A stretch of DNA of 64,000 nucleotides from Acidimicrobiia bacterium (GTDB taxonomy: Bacteria; Actinomycetota; Acidimicrobiia; Spongiisociales; UBA11373). The stretch lies in contig JAJCYA010000017.1 in assembly GCA_029263095.1 (NCBI GenBank), positions 62,001 to 126,000 of the forward strand. Reading direction: 5' to 3'. This document shows positions 43,260 through 51,949 of the stretch, in pieces. How positions within the stretch are numbered: position 1 is the stretch's first letter; every line of letters starts with the position of its first letter. The notes under the pieces were generated by a model. The model ran no database searches. It was given only the letters and a program-made list of their open reading frames with translations, and was not told the DNA's origin. Made by a program: the position numbers and the translations under genes.

Positions 43260-43628
43260 ATGGCCAACCTCACCGCAGGAATCGTTCAGGATTGGCTCGA
43301 TCGTTATCTGGAGGCGTGGCGTACCTACGACGGCGCGCTCATCGGAGACTTGTTCACCGACGATGCGACGTATCGATACCACCCCGGCGACGAACCCGTC
43401 GTCGGCCGGGAGGAGATTCTGGCGAGTTGGCAAGGAGGTACCGACCCTCCAGATTCGTGGGAGGCCGCGTACTCGCCATGGTTGGTGGAGGCAGATCGGG
43501 CGATCGTCACCGGTTGGACCCGGTACAAGAGCGGTGAGAGGTACTGGAACCTGTTCCAGCTCATCTTTCGCGACGGGAGATGTAGTGAGTTCGTTGAGTG
43601 GTACATGACTCCGCGGGAGGGTGATTGA
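43260..43628 (+). CDS. SnoaL/NTF2-like protein
   Basis: A 122-residue member of the NTF2-like fold. VQDWLDRYLEAWRTYDGALIGDLFTDDATYRYHPGDEPVVGREEILASW is the classic helix-helix-strand opening of SnoaL-like proteins, followed by curved strands ending SEFVEWYMTP. Such proteins are small isomerases or ligand-binding cups; no catalytic residue is assigned here. ATG at 43260. It precedes the NYN-LOTUS gene with only 1 bp between stop and the chosen ATG, implying co-transcription. Confidence 0.82.
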   Translation: MANLTAGIVQDWLDRYLEAWRTYDGALIGDLFTDDATYRYHPGDEPVVGREEILASWQGGTDPPDSWEAAYSPWLVEADRAIVTGWTRYKSGERYWNLFQLIFRDGRCSEFVEWYMTPREGD

Positions 43629-43629
43629 C

Positions 43630-44652
43630 ATGGAGACACCTGAAGACCGGATCGCCCTGTTTCTCGATTTCGAGAACCTTGCCATCGGAGCGCGCGAGGA
43701 CCTCGGGGGTCTCACATTCGATCTGCGCCCCGTGGCCGACGCACTAGCCGAACGCGGTCGCGTCGTCGTGCGTCGGGCCTACGGCGATTGGAACCTGTTT
43801 GGGGAGTTTCGCGGGATGCTCACCGAACACCACGTGGAGATGATCGAGATACCGCAACGGATTCACGGACCCCGAAAGAACGCCGCCGATATCAAGATGG
43901 CCGTCGATGCTCTCGAACTCTCCTTCGAGCGCGACTACATCACCACGTTCGTGATCGCCACCGGCGATAGCGACTTCACCCCCCTCGTGCACAAGCTGCG
44001 TGAGCTCAACAAACGAGTTGTCGGCATCGGTCTACGGGATAGCACTTCGAAGCTGCTCCCTGCTGCATGTGACGAGTTTCTCTTCTACGAGTCGCTCGAT
44101 GGCGTCGAGGTACCGCAGAAGCGTCGCCGGAAAGTCAAGGATGCCGAGGTGGAGGTGATACCCAGCACCGACGACGCATCACTCGAGCAACTGGTGACGC
44201 AGACTCTGTCGGGGCTGCAACGATCCGGAGATGGCGTCGTGCTGGCCTCCCGCCTCAAGCGGGCCATCATCCGTAAGGACCCGACCTTTAGCGAGGCGGA
44301 CTACGGATTTCGGGCATTTGGTGAGCTGCTTCGCAACCTGGCCTCGAAGGGGACGGTCGATCTGACGGAGGGTCCGGCGAGGGGCGATCCCGAGGTGAGT
44401 TTCAAGCAACGCGGTGGTCACGAGGAGGCTGGTTTCGAGCTGCTACTCGAGGTGGTGTCCGGCGCCAAGGCGGACTTGGTGCCGCTGTCGGGCATCAAGG
44501 ATGCCATGCGCAAGGTCGAGCCCGGTTTCAGCGAGAAGGGATATGGGTACCGCGGCTTTCTCCAGTTCTCGCGGGCGGCAGCGGCCCGCGGCGTGATCAC
44601 GATGGAGTGGTCCGACGACGCCGAGGACTACTTGGTCGGTGTGGGCGGCTAG
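43630..44652 (+). CDS. NYN-domain putative ribonuclease with two OST-HTH/LOTUS domains
   Basis: A 340-residue protein. The N-terminal NYN (PIN-like) nuclease domain shows ALFLDFENLAIGA, AADIKMAVDALEL and FVIATGDSDFTPLVHKLRELNKRVVGIG, with the acidic residues that hold metal. A charged linker QKRRRKVKDAEVE follows. Two winged-helix LOTUS/OST-HTH domains complete it: LEQLVTQTLSGLQ to YGFRAFGELLRNL (about 180-250) and FELLLEVVSGAK to YGYRGFLQFSRAA (about 265-335). Predicted to cleave or bind RNA guided by LOTUS recognition of structured RNA. ATG at 43630 has GGAGGG upstream; GTG at 43621 is an alternative. Confidence 0.88.
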   Translation: METPEDRIALFLDFENLAIGAREDLGGLTFDLRPVADALAERGRVVVRRAYGDWNLFGEFRGMLTEHHVEMIEIPQRIHGPRKNAADIKMAVDALELSFERDYITTFVIATGDSDFTPLVHKLRELNKRVVGIGLRDSTSKLLPAACDEFLFYESLDGVEVPQKRRRKVKDAEVEVIPSTDDASLEQLVTQTLSGLQRSGDGVVLASRLKRAIIRKDPTFSEADYGFRAFGELLRNLASKGTVDLTEGPARGDPEVSFKQRGGHEEAGFELLLEVVSGAKADLVPLSGIKDAMRKVEPGFSEKGYGYRGFLQFSRAAAARGVITMEWSDDAEDYLVGVGG

Positions 44653-44658
44653 CGGCAT

Positions 44659-45426
44659 ATGGCTGCCGTCGCTTTGGTACGCGGCGTGCCGGCGTCGTTC
44701 GCCGAGTGCGTTGCTGCGACCCCGCCTGATCCACCGCTGAGCCAGGAAGTAGCGGCCGAGCAACACGCCCGATACGTTGCAGCCCTCGAACAGGGTGGCT
44801 ACGACGTGGTGGCGGTCCCCGCTGACGACGATCGCCCCGATTCATCGTTCATCGAGGACACCGCGGTCGTGATTGGGGCTCGGGTTCTCGCTACTAGGCC
44901 GGGGCATCCGTCTCGCCGGGACGAGGTGGCACCAGTCGCCGGTGCGCTGGGGGGTCGTTACCCGGTGCATCGGGTGCGGGCGCCGGCGATGATCGATGGT
45001 GGCGATTTCCTCAAGATGGGTTCGTCCGTGTTCGTCGGTCGGAGTGACCGGACCAACGATGAGGGGGTCAGCGCCGTCGCGGCGATCGCAGAGCCCCAGG
45101 GCCTCTCGGTGACGTCGGTACCGGTTGGTCGCGTTCTGCATCTCAAATCGGGCTTGAGTGCTCTCGATGACTCAACGCTCCTATGGCACCCGAATGCTTG
45201 TGACCGCAGCGTGTTTGACGGGTTCGACATAGTCGAGGTACCGGGGGTCGATCCGGAAGCGGCCAACGTGCTGCGGCTGGCTGATGGCCGAATCCTTGTT
45301 GCCGAGCACCACCAAGAAACAGCCTCGCTCGTGGCCGCGCGGGGATTCGGCGTGGTGACCGTCGATGTCTCCGAGTTTGCGAGAGCCGACGGCGGTCTTA
45401 CGTGCCTGTCGATCAGGATCAGGTAG
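44659..45426 (+). CDS. ddaH: Dimethylarginine dimethylaminohydrolase family protein
   Basis: A 255-residue amidinotransferase-fold hydrolase predicted to split Nomega,Nomega-dimethylarginine to citrulline and dimethylamine. Family residues are visible: DSSFIEDTAVV (substrate-binding Glu/Asp), DGGDFLKMG, LHLKSGLSALDD with the catalytic His, and the C-terminal nucleophile Cys in GGLTCLSIRI. The length equals actinobacterial DDAH. ATG starts 7 bp after the NYN-LOTUS stop. A strong hairpin follows. Confidence 0.88.
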   Translation: MAAVALVRGVPASFAECVAATPPDPPLSQEVAAEQHARYVAALEQGGYDVVAVPADDDRPDSSFIEDTAVVIGARVLATRPGHPSRRDEVAPVAGALGGRYPVHRVRAPAMIDGGDFLKMGSSVFVGRSDRTNDEGVSAVAAIAEPQGLSVTSVPVGRVLHLKSGLSALDDSTLLWHPNACDRSVFDGFDIVEVPGVDPEAANVLRLADGRILVAEHHQETASLVAARGFGVVTVDVSEFARADGGLTCLSIRIR

Positions 45427-45433
45427 AGCACTA

Positions 45434-45460
45434 GGTCGGCGGACTTAGCGTCCGCCGACC
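45434..45460 (+). terminator. Strong hairpin after ddaH
   Basis: GGTCGGCGGAC (45434-45444) and GTCCGCCGACC (45450-45460) form a perfect 11-bp stem with loop TTAGC, 8 bp past the ddaH stop. CCTTTAG follows, so the U-tract is short. It separates ddaH from bpa. Confidence 0.6.
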
Positions 45461-45480
45461 AGTCCTTTAGTCTCTGGGGC

Positions 45481-45948
45481 ATGACGGAAGAGCGCAGTGA
45501 GAACCAGGTCGATCCCGAACTCGTCGCGGAGGACGGTGATGAGGAGTCGGCGACGTTCGTTCAGGCTCCCAAGCTCATGCGTATCGCCTCGATGACGCGG
45601 GCGATGCTCGACGAAATCCGCCAGAGCCCACTCGATGAGGCCGGAAGGCTTCGGCTCATCGAGATTCACAGGAACTCCCTCGACGAGATGCAGGATGTCC
45701 TGAGTGAGGACCTCCGCCAGGAGTTCATCGACATGTTTACTCCCGTCGAGAAGGAGACGGCAACGGATTCCGAACTTCGACTCGTCCAGGCGCAGCTGGT
45801 CGGATGGCTCGAAGGACTCTTTGCGGGTATCCAGGCATCGCTGTGGAGCCAGCAGAACGCGGCCGCCAACCAGCTCCAGGAGATGCGGGTGCGGGCGATC
45901 GAGGCGCAACACCACGGCACCGGCGAGGTTCCCGGCCAATACCTCTAG
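45481..45948 (+). CDS. bpa: Bacterial proteasome activator (Bpa/PafE)
   Basis: A 155-residue helical protein of the former DUF2587 family. The middle forms a long helical bundle (LMRIASMTRAMLDEIRQS, LRLIEIHRNSLDEMQDVLS, LVGWLEGLFAGIQASLWSQQ) that in mycobacteria assembles a dodecameric ring. The C-terminus is exactly GQYL, the motif that docks into 20S alpha-ring pockets and opens the gate without ATP. An acidic, disordered N-terminal tail is also typical. This predicts a 20S proteasome elsewhere in the genome. Confidence 0.92.
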   Translation: MTEERSENQVDPELVAEDGDEESATFVQAPKLMRIASMTRAMLDEIRQSPLDEAGRLRLIEIHRNSLDEMQDVLSEDLRQEFIDMFTPVEKETATDSELRLVQAQLVGWLEGLFAGIQASLWSQQNAAANQLQEMRVRAIEAQHHGTGEVPGQYL

Positions 45949-45986
45949 GGGCATTCGCCAGCCGTCTGTCCGACGGGCAGGCTTGA

Positions 45987-47222
45987 TCAGCGTTCAAAGG
46001 TCTGCGCGTTCGGCGTAAAGCCTTCCATTTCTGCGGCGGTGACGCCTGGAAGGAACTCGGCCCTGAGAATGCGATCTTCCATCAGCTGGAACAGGGCTAC
46101 GCCGTGGATTGGGCCATCGTCGCTGCGTGCATCGATACCCTTTGTGAGACTCATCCGATCCCACCGTTCGTCGCCATTGAAGTAGTCATAGTCGACTAAC
46201 TCATATGCGACGATGCCCGTCGCAGTCGAAACATCAGCAGGATCAGGGTCGTTGCCGCGCACACCGAATTGGGCGGCAGCTCCTGCGAATGTGCCTATCG
46301 ATACGACGATCTGATCGGGGTCGAATAGGTCGTATGCGATCGTCAGGTGACCTGCCCAGTACCGATCGACATCGGCCCCCGCGTAGCCATTGGTGCCCTC
46401 GAGGAACCAACTTCCGACAAGACGGCCATCGACGTCGTAGGCGAGTTCGCCTCCGATCGGTTCGGCGGTGCGAAGGCTCTTTGCTTCCAACGCCTCACGA
46501 ACAGCGGGGATGAAGTAGCCGAAAGGATCGGGGGTGTGGATCTTCCACGGCTCCTGCTCATAGTGCTCGGGAACCAAGAGCCCGGGTAGCACGACATCCA
46601 TGTCCACCACGGAGTAGTCCACGTTCATTCGGAATGTTCCGATCGTCTCGCCGGCGACCAGATGAACGTCGACCCGGGTGTGCTCTCCCGGTGGTGGCGC
46701 TACTTCTGCGAGGGGAGGAGACAGGCTGCCGACATGGATGAAGATCGAGGAGATCGTGCAGGTGTGCTCGATGACGAGTCGGTAGTCGTCGATGGTTTGC
46801 TGCTGCTGGTCGGAGACCGTTTGATTCATGTGCTGGATGGAGGTGACGACTCCGGCGGCGGGGCTGAACACTGCGATGTCCAGATCAGGCTGCTTGAAGT
46901 TCTGGAAGTACTGGTGGTCGACGGGGGTCACATGTGAGTCGGACATGAGTCCGAGGGGTACAACGACTTCGACCAGATCAAGCTCGACCGGGGGATGTTC
47001 GAACGCTATCCGTTCACCTTCGCATTGACCGTCATCGGATTCAACGCCGATCGGCGGTGCGCTGTTCTGGGAGGCCACGGCGCTCGGCGACGATGAGGCC
47101 GTGGGCGCAGACGTAGATTCGGTCGGCGCCAACACCGTCGATATCGTCGGAGAAGGTGCAGTGCCACACGCTGCCAGTACCAGCGCCAGCAGCGTCGATC
47201 CCTGGGGGCGCGGCCGGTTCAT
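45987..47222 (-). CDS. Lipoprotein with degenerate LytM/M23-like domain
   Basis: A 411-residue predicted lipoprotein: short signal with lipobox ALVLAAC, Ser/Thr/Pro linker to about residue 60, then a domain with SDSHVTPVDHQYF (His and Asp spaced as in M23 ligands), DIAVFSPAAGVVTSI, the strand pair LVIEHTCTISSIFIHVGSL with two His, and HLVAGETIGTF. This order matches lysostaphin-type M23 folds, but the sequence is divergent and activity is uncertain. The second half (about 220-411) has no recognised family. Probably a cell-envelope protein. Confidence 0.75.
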   Translation of the reverse strand: MNRPRPQGSTLLALVLAACGTAPSPTISTVLAPTESTSAPTASSSPSAVASQNSAPPIGVESDDGQCEGERIAFEHPPVELDLVEVVVPLGLMSDSHVTPVDHQYFQNFKQPDLDIAVFSPAAGVVTSIQHMNQTVSDQQQQTIDDYRLVIEHTCTISSIFIHVGSLSPPLAEVAPPPGEHTRVDVHLVAGETIGTFRMNVDYSVVDMDVVLPGLLVPEHYEQEPWKIHTPDPFGYFIPAVREALEAKSLRTAEPIGGELAYDVDGRLVGSWFLEGTNGYAGADVDRYWAGHLTIAYDLFDPDQIVVSIGTFAGAAAQFGVRGNDPDPADVSTATGIVAYELVDYDYFNGDERWDRMSLTKGIDARSDDGPIHGVALFQLMEDRILRAEFLPGVTAAEMEGFTPNAQTFER

Positions 47223-47275
47223 CTGCCAGTGGTATCGGCACCAGGATCCGGCAGCTGAATTCCGATCAGCCGCAA

Positions 47276-47782
47276 CTAGACGCCGGTGACCGTGATCGAT
47301 CGGATAGTTGGCTCTTCGCGGGGCCGATCATTGGCGTCGGTCTCGAGTCCTGCGATGGCATCCACGATATCCATCCCGTCGGTGACCATTCCGAAGATCG
47401 TGTAGTTGTGGGGGAGCCCGTAGTCACGGTGCATGATGAAGAACTGGCTGCCGTTGGTGTTCGGCCCGGAGTTCGCCATGGCCATCGTGCCCCGCTCATA
47501 GGCTCCGGGTCCTTCGAGTTCGTCACGAAAGCGATAGCCCGGGCCACCCCGGCCGCTCCCGGTGGGGTCGCCTCCCTGGAGCATGAATCCGGGGATGATC
47601 CGGTGAAAGATCACGCCGTCGTAGAACCCCTGGCCGGCCAGGAAGAGGAAGTTGTTTACCGCCAGCGGAGCTTCTGCCTGGCGAAACTCGACGGTGATGT
47701 CACCGAGAGTCGTATGGAGAGTTGCGGTGTACTCGGTGTTGAGGTCGATCGTGAGCTCAGGGGGGGAGTCGAACTGCTTCAT
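47276..47782 (-). CDS. Cyclophilin-type peptidyl-prolyl cis-trans isomerase
   Basis: A 168-residue cytosolic cyclophilin, complete. ATLHTTLGDITVEF, APLAVNNFLFLAGQGFYDGVIFHRIIPGFMLQGGDPTGSG with the catalytic Arg of FHRIIPGFM, GTMAMANSGPNTNGSQFFI and YTIFGMVTDGMDIVDAI are standard. No signal peptide. ATG at 47782. Confidence 0.95.
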   Translation of the reverse strand: MKQFDSPPELTIDLNTEYTATLHTTLGDITVEFRQAEAPLAVNNFLFLAGQGFYDGVIFHRIIPGFMLQGGDPTGSGRGGPGYRFRDELEGPGAYERGTMAMANSGPNTNGSQFFIMHRDYGLPHNYTIFGMVTDGMDIVDAIAGLETDANDRPREEPTIRSITVTGV

Positions 47783-47897
47783 GGCCGAGGACTCTAGGGG
47801 GTACTCGTTCGGAACCGGTCTGGTCGGCAGGCCGGCTCGTCGATCGCCGTGGGATCGCCTCGGTTTGGCGCCTTGGCAGCCTGAGGTCAGTTTGCGG

Positions 47898-48280
47898 TCA
47901 AACGACTGGCTCTCCGTCGTTACGGCGTAGGAATGCCAGGGCCTCGGGTTCGTTGGAGAACACTCGGAACGGGATCAGCAGCCGGTCGACGGCTTCCGGA
48001 TAGCGGCCCATTTCGGGTGGTGACTCGGGATCGACGACAAACGCGACGGCCACGAATACCGAGATCGCATTGGAAATGGATGTGTTCCACACGTCGGGGC
48101 CGCCGCCCGACCAGTTGCGAACATCGAAGATCACCGGCCGGGGAACTCAATGAGGTCGCGGATCACCTTCAGCGTCTCGTTCACCGTGTCGCCCGTGCTC
48201 GGCGATCCATTCGCCTGAATATGGATGATTCCGTCGTCGATCCAAACGGCGTTGGCAGTTGTCTTGATGACTTTCCGCAT
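47898..48280 (-). pseudogene. STAS/SEC14-like domain gene split into two frames
   Basis: Two frames together encode one small domain of about 127 residues. Frame A (48131-48280, ATG start, 49 residues) covers VWIDDGIIHIQANGSPSTG and LKVIRDLIEFPGR. Frame B (47898-48134, GTG start, 78 residues) continues VIFDVRNWSGGGPDVW and PFRVFSNEPEALAFLRR. Read as one, ...FPGR-(P)VIFDVRNW... matches STAS-like or SEC14-like domain proteins of actinobacteria. The frames meet in a GTGA overlap. It may be a frameshift mutation or sequencing error; a genuine translationally coupled two-gene form is less likely but not excluded. Confidence 0.6.
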
Positions 48281-48499
48281 CCCAGAGGCCTAGATGGCTT
48301 GCATTGGTCTCTCTCCGTGGTCCGAACCCTGATATCGGCACGAATCACACTGATGTCACTGGGAAAGTGAATGACAAAATCGTCTTACCCGCCACATGAC
48401 ACGTAAGAACGGCCGAGACCACTGGTGCTGTGGGTTGCCCAGCAGAAAGAGCGCGGCGTTGACGATGGATTTCGCCTAATTCGACCTGCCGCAAGCTAT

Positions 48500-50290
48500 C
48501 TAGGCGAGTCGGGCGTCGGCGATCTCGTAGAGACCTTGGGCACCAGCGGTTGCCGATGCGACGAGTCCCGGAACGGTGGAGAGGACGTGCTCGGCGTAGA
48601 AGACGGCAGTGGCGATCCGGTCGGACAGGAACTCCTCGGTGTACCCATCGGGTCCCTCGGCTGCCGCTCTTGCGCCCCTGGCGAGCATCCATCCTCCGAG
48701 CGTGTCGCCCATCATCTTGAGAAACGGTGTGGCCCCGGCAAGGACGTTGTTGTACTCGCCCGACAGTAGCCATCCCCCTAGCGTCATGGCCACCTGGCCC
48801 GTTGCCTCAACGGCAGCGGTCAGGCGCTCGCCCATCGGCTTGAGATCTCCCTCAAGAGAAGCGGCTTCGTCAGCGACCTCCTCGAGGATGCGTCTGATTG
48901 CTGCACCGCCCTCCATGGGAAGCCGCCGCATCGCCAGGTCCATGGCCTGGATGCCGTTGGTCCCCTCGTAGATGGGGGCAATCCGTGAATCTCGCCACCA
49001 TTGGGCCGCTCCGGTCTCCTCTATGTAGCCAGCTCCGCCATGGATCTGGATACCGAGGGAGGTCATCTCAACGCCGAGATCACTGGCCCACGCCTTGCCG
49101 AGCGGGGTAATGATCGATGCAAGAGTTTCGCTCTCCTCGCGGACCTTCTCGTCATCGTGATATCGCGCCATATCCATTGCCAGCGCGCCGCGATAGAGCA
49201 GGCCCCTCATCGCCTCGACATTCGCTCTCATCATCATGAGCATGCGGCGAACGTCGGGGTGGTTGACGATTGCGGCCGGGTCTCGGCTCTCGCCTTCGAT
49301 GGCCCGTCCCTGGATGCGTTCCAGGGCATACGCGGCCGCCTGCTGGTAGGCGCGTTCTGAGAGCGACAACCCCTCGATCCCGACCGAGAGACGAGCCTCG
49401 TTCATCATCGTGAACATGTAGCGCATCCCTTGGTTCTCTTCCCCGATGAGGTAGCCGACGGCTCCTTCGCCCTCGTCGCCGAAGGAGAGCACGCACGTCG
49501 GGCTGGAGTGAATGCCGATCTTCTCTTCGATCGAAACGCACGTCAGATCGTTGCGTTCGCCGATCGAGCCATCCGAATCCACAAGGAACTTGGGCACGAT
49601 GAAACACGAGATCCCCTTGGTCCCCGTGGGAGCATCCGGGGTCCTTGCCAGGACGATATGGATTACGTTCTCGGTCAGATCGTGTTCGCCCCAGGTGATG
49701 AAGATCTTGGTACCGGTGATCCGGTAGGTACCGTCGTCGGCTGGAGTCGCCTTCGTTATCAAGGCGCCGACATCCGAGCCCGCTTGAGATTCGGTGAGGA
49801 CCATTGTCCCGCTCCACTCACCGGTCACGAGTTTGCCGAGGAACGTTGCCCGCTGTTCCTCGGAAGCGTGCTGGGCGAGCATGTCGACGGCCCCGTAGGT
49901 GAGCATGGGACACAGCGAGAAGCCGAGATCGGAGGATTTCACCATCTCTTGGACCGCAACGGCGACTCCCCAGGGGAGCCCGCCGCCGCCGATCTCCTCC
50001 GGAAACCCTGCCGCCGGCCATCCCGCGTCGACGAATTGCTTGTACGCCTCTTGGTAGCCAGGCGGCGTCGTCACCGTTCCGTCGGGGTTGCGGACGCTGC
50101 CAACGGTGTCACCGACGCGAGCCAAGGGGGCGATGACCTCCGAGGTAAAACGACCGGCCTCGTCTAGAACGCCGACCAGCAGATCGCGATCGACGTGGGC
50201 GAACCGTTCGAGACCAATGAGGTCGTCGAGACCGACGACGTGTTCCATCGTAAAACGCATGTCTGTAGTGGGCGCGCGGTAATCAGTCAT
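48500..50290 (-). CDS. Acyl-CoA dehydrogenase, long form (DmdC-like)
   Basis: A 596-residue flavoprotein of the extended ACAD subgroup that includes 3-methylmercaptopropionyl-CoA dehydrogenase DmdC. Blocks are FPEEIGGGGLPWGVAVAVQEM, MVLTESQAGSDVGALITKA, ITGTKIFITWGEHDL, EEKIGIHSSPTCVLSF, and the FAD/catalytic end LGIQIHGGAGYIEETGAAQWWRDSRIAPIYEGTNGIQAMDL with the Glu of YEGTNGIQ. A C-terminal extension of about 120 residues is typical of this subgroup. Substrate chain or methylthio specificity cannot be read off. No adjacent dmdB or dmdD. Confidence 0.88.
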   Translation of the reverse strand: MTDYRAPTTDMRFTMEHVVGLDDLIGLERFAHVDRDLLVGVLDEAGRFTSEVIAPLARVGDTVGSVRNPDGTVTTPPGYQEAYKQFVDAGWPAAGFPEEIGGGGLPWGVAVAVQEMVKSSDLGFSLCPMLTYGAVDMLAQHASEEQRATFLGKLVTGEWSGTMVLTESQAGSDVGALITKATPADDGTYRITGTKIFITWGEHDLTENVIHIVLARTPDAPTGTKGISCFIVPKFLVDSDGSIGERNDLTCVSIEEKIGIHSSPTCVLSFGDEGEGAVGYLIGEENQGMRYMFTMMNEARLSVGIEGLSLSERAYQQAAAYALERIQGRAIEGESRDPAAIVNHPDVRRMLMMMRANVEAMRGLLYRGALAMDMARYHDDEKVREESETLASIITPLGKAWASDLGVEMTSLGIQIHGGAGYIEETGAAQWWRDSRIAPIYEGTNGIQAMDLAMRRLPMEGGAAIRRILEEVADEAASLEGDLKPMGERLTAAVEATGQVAMTLGGWLLSGEYNNVLAGATPFLKMMGDTLGGWMLARGARAAAEGPDGYTEEFLSDRIATAVFYAEHVLSTVPGLVASATAGAQGLYEIADARLA

Positions 50291-50347
50291 AACCTGAGGG
50301 TAGGGCGTATACAGGCCTTGAGTACCTGCCGATGGTCCCGTTACAGG

Positions 50348-51223
50348 TCAGATCTCGGCCAGCCAAGAGGCGATGGCTTTGCCGATCTCATCCGGAGCAT
50401 CCTCCTGGACGAAGTGGTTTCCGTTGACTGTGGTTTCCTGCTGGTTTGGGAACGATCGACAGAAATCGCGTTGGCGACCGGTAAGGATCGCTCCCGGCTC
50501 GGCGTTTATGAACAGCTTCGGAATGTCGGTCCCTTGCAGCCACTCGGAGTACGCCGCAACGATCTCGTGGACATCTGCGGGCTCACCCTCGATGGGGATC
50601 TCGCGCGGCCAGGCGAGCGTGGGGCGGCGCGACTCGCCCGGTTCCAGATACCGCTCTCGGTAGCGGTCCATTTCGTCATCGGTCAGTTGGCGCAGCACCG
50701 ACCCGGGTAGAACTCGTTCCACGAACATGTTCTTGTCGAGCACCATCGCCTCACCGGCATCGGATCTGAACCCTTCGAAGGCGCCGCGCGCCGCCACCGG
50801 CCAGTCGTCCCAGGTGACCGGCATCACAATCGCTTCCATGTAGGCGATTGCCTTTACGCGGTCGGTGTGGCGCTGAGCCCAATCGAACCCGAGGCCCGAT
50901 CCCCAATCATGGACGACCAGGGTCACGTTCGAGTCTGCTGCGACCGCATCGAACCAAGCGTCGAGGTACCGGCGGTGATCTACGAAGCGGTAACCGCCGG
51001 TCGATGAGGGACCGGAGCGGCCCATCCCCACCATGTCGGGGGCAAGGCACCGGCCCGAGTCAGTGAGATGAGGGATGACGTTGCGCCACAAGTACGACGA
51101 GGTCGGATTGCCGTGAAGCAAGACGATCGGGTCGCCGTCTCCGCCGGTATCGACATACTCCATTGTGGTGTCGAGGATGCCGGCTGTCCGGCGAGGGTGG
51201 GGGTCATTCGATGAGATGGGCAT
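50348..51223 (-). CDS. dhaA: Haloalkane dehalogenase
   Basis: A 291-residue alpha/beta hydrolase that hydrolyses carbon-halogen bonds. HGNPTSSYLWRNVIPHL contributes the halide-binding Asn, LVVHDWGSGLGFDWA has the nucleophile Asp, IAYMEAIV provides the catalytic acid Glu, and VNGNHFVQEDAPDEIG the His. This placement of Asn and Glu is that of subfamily II (LinB/DhaA). Start ATG at 51223. The chain is solitary; a natural substrate is not implied by the neighbourhood. Confidence 0.88.
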   Translation of the reverse strand: MPISSNDPHPRRTAGILDTTMEYVDTGGDGDPIVLLHGNPTSSYLWRNVIPHLTDSGRCLAPDMVGMGRSGPSSTGGYRFVDHRRYLDAWFDAVAADSNVTLVVHDWGSGLGFDWAQRHTDRVKAIAYMEAIVMPVTWDDWPVAARGAFEGFRSDAGEAMVLDKNMFVERVLPGSVLRQLTDDEMDRYRERYLEPGESRRPTLAWPREIPIEGEPADVHEIVAAYSEWLQGTDIPKLFINAEPGAILTGRQRDFCRSFPNQQETTVNGNHFVQEDAPDEIGKAIASWLAEI

Positions 51224-51285
51224 GCGTGAAGAGTAGGAAGGTCTCCGATCCCAGGCATCGGGTTTGGAGGATCACTGCTGCCGGA

Positions 51286-51882
51286 TCAGGCCACGCTCAG
51301 TCGGGGCAGGAACACCTGCACCAATGGTCCGATGCCGAAGGCGAATAGAACCGTCCCGATCCCGACGGTGCCCCCCATGAGCCACCCTCCGAGCAGCACG
51401 GTGAGCTCGATACCCATTCGCACCAGGCCGAGGGGCCAACCGCGCCGGGCGAGCCCGGTCATCAGACCATCGCGGGGACCGGGTCCTAGGCCTGCCCCGA
51501 TGTAGTAGCCGGTCGCGACGCCGATCATGACGACGCCTCCGACCACGTAGACCCAACGGAGCGTTTCGACACTCGGAGTCGAAAGCCAGATGAGCGTCAC
51601 ATCTATCACGACCCCGATCAGCACCACATTGAGAGCAGTCCCAAGCCCGAATCGCTCTCGCAACGGGATCCAGAGGAGGAGCACCGCGAGTCCGGTGATG
51701 ATCCCGACCGTTCCGATGGGTATCGGTGTGTGAAACGACACACCCTGGTGGAGCACCTCCCACGGGCCCAGGCCGAGATCGGATGCCACCATCAGAGCTG
51801 AGCCCCACCCGTACAGCACCAGCCCCCCCAGCAGTCGGGGAACGCGACGTTTGAGCTCATGGCGAGGAGGGAGCGGGAGCAT
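51286..51882 (-). CDS. YczE/YitT-like integral membrane protein
   Basis: A 198-residue membrane protein with five predicted helices. LVLYGWGSALMVASDLGLGPWEVLHQGVS and IGTVGIITGLAVLLLWIPL, then GYYIGAGLGPGPRDGLMTGLARR, match the YczE family (GxGPWD and GLGAGPRDG-like loops). The family's biochemical role is not established; in Bacillus YczE is linked to secondary metabolite export or regulation. Divergent from the YbaK-like gene. Confidence 0.85.
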   Translation of the reverse strand: MLPLPPRHELKRRVPRLLGGLVLYGWGSALMVASDLGLGPWEVLHQGVSFHTPIPIGTVGIITGLAVLLLWIPLRERFGLGTALNVVLIGVVIDVTLIWLSTPSVETLRWVYVVGGVVMIGVATGYYIGAGLGPGPRDGLMTGLARRGWPLGLVRMGIELTVLLGGWLMGGTVGIGTVLFAFGIGPLVQVFLPRLSVA

Positions 51883-51949
51883 GGGACCGAGAGCCTACGA
51901 CGAGTCGGGAGCCGGGGATCAAGGCTCGAGCCGGCCTATCGTCGTCCCA

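Noticed and set aside
48345-48773. 142-codon minus-strand frame overlapping the acyl-CoA dehydrogenase gene
   Set aside because: It is Arg-rich, out of frame with a clear enzyme gene, and has no recognisable domain; a shadow of high-GC coding.
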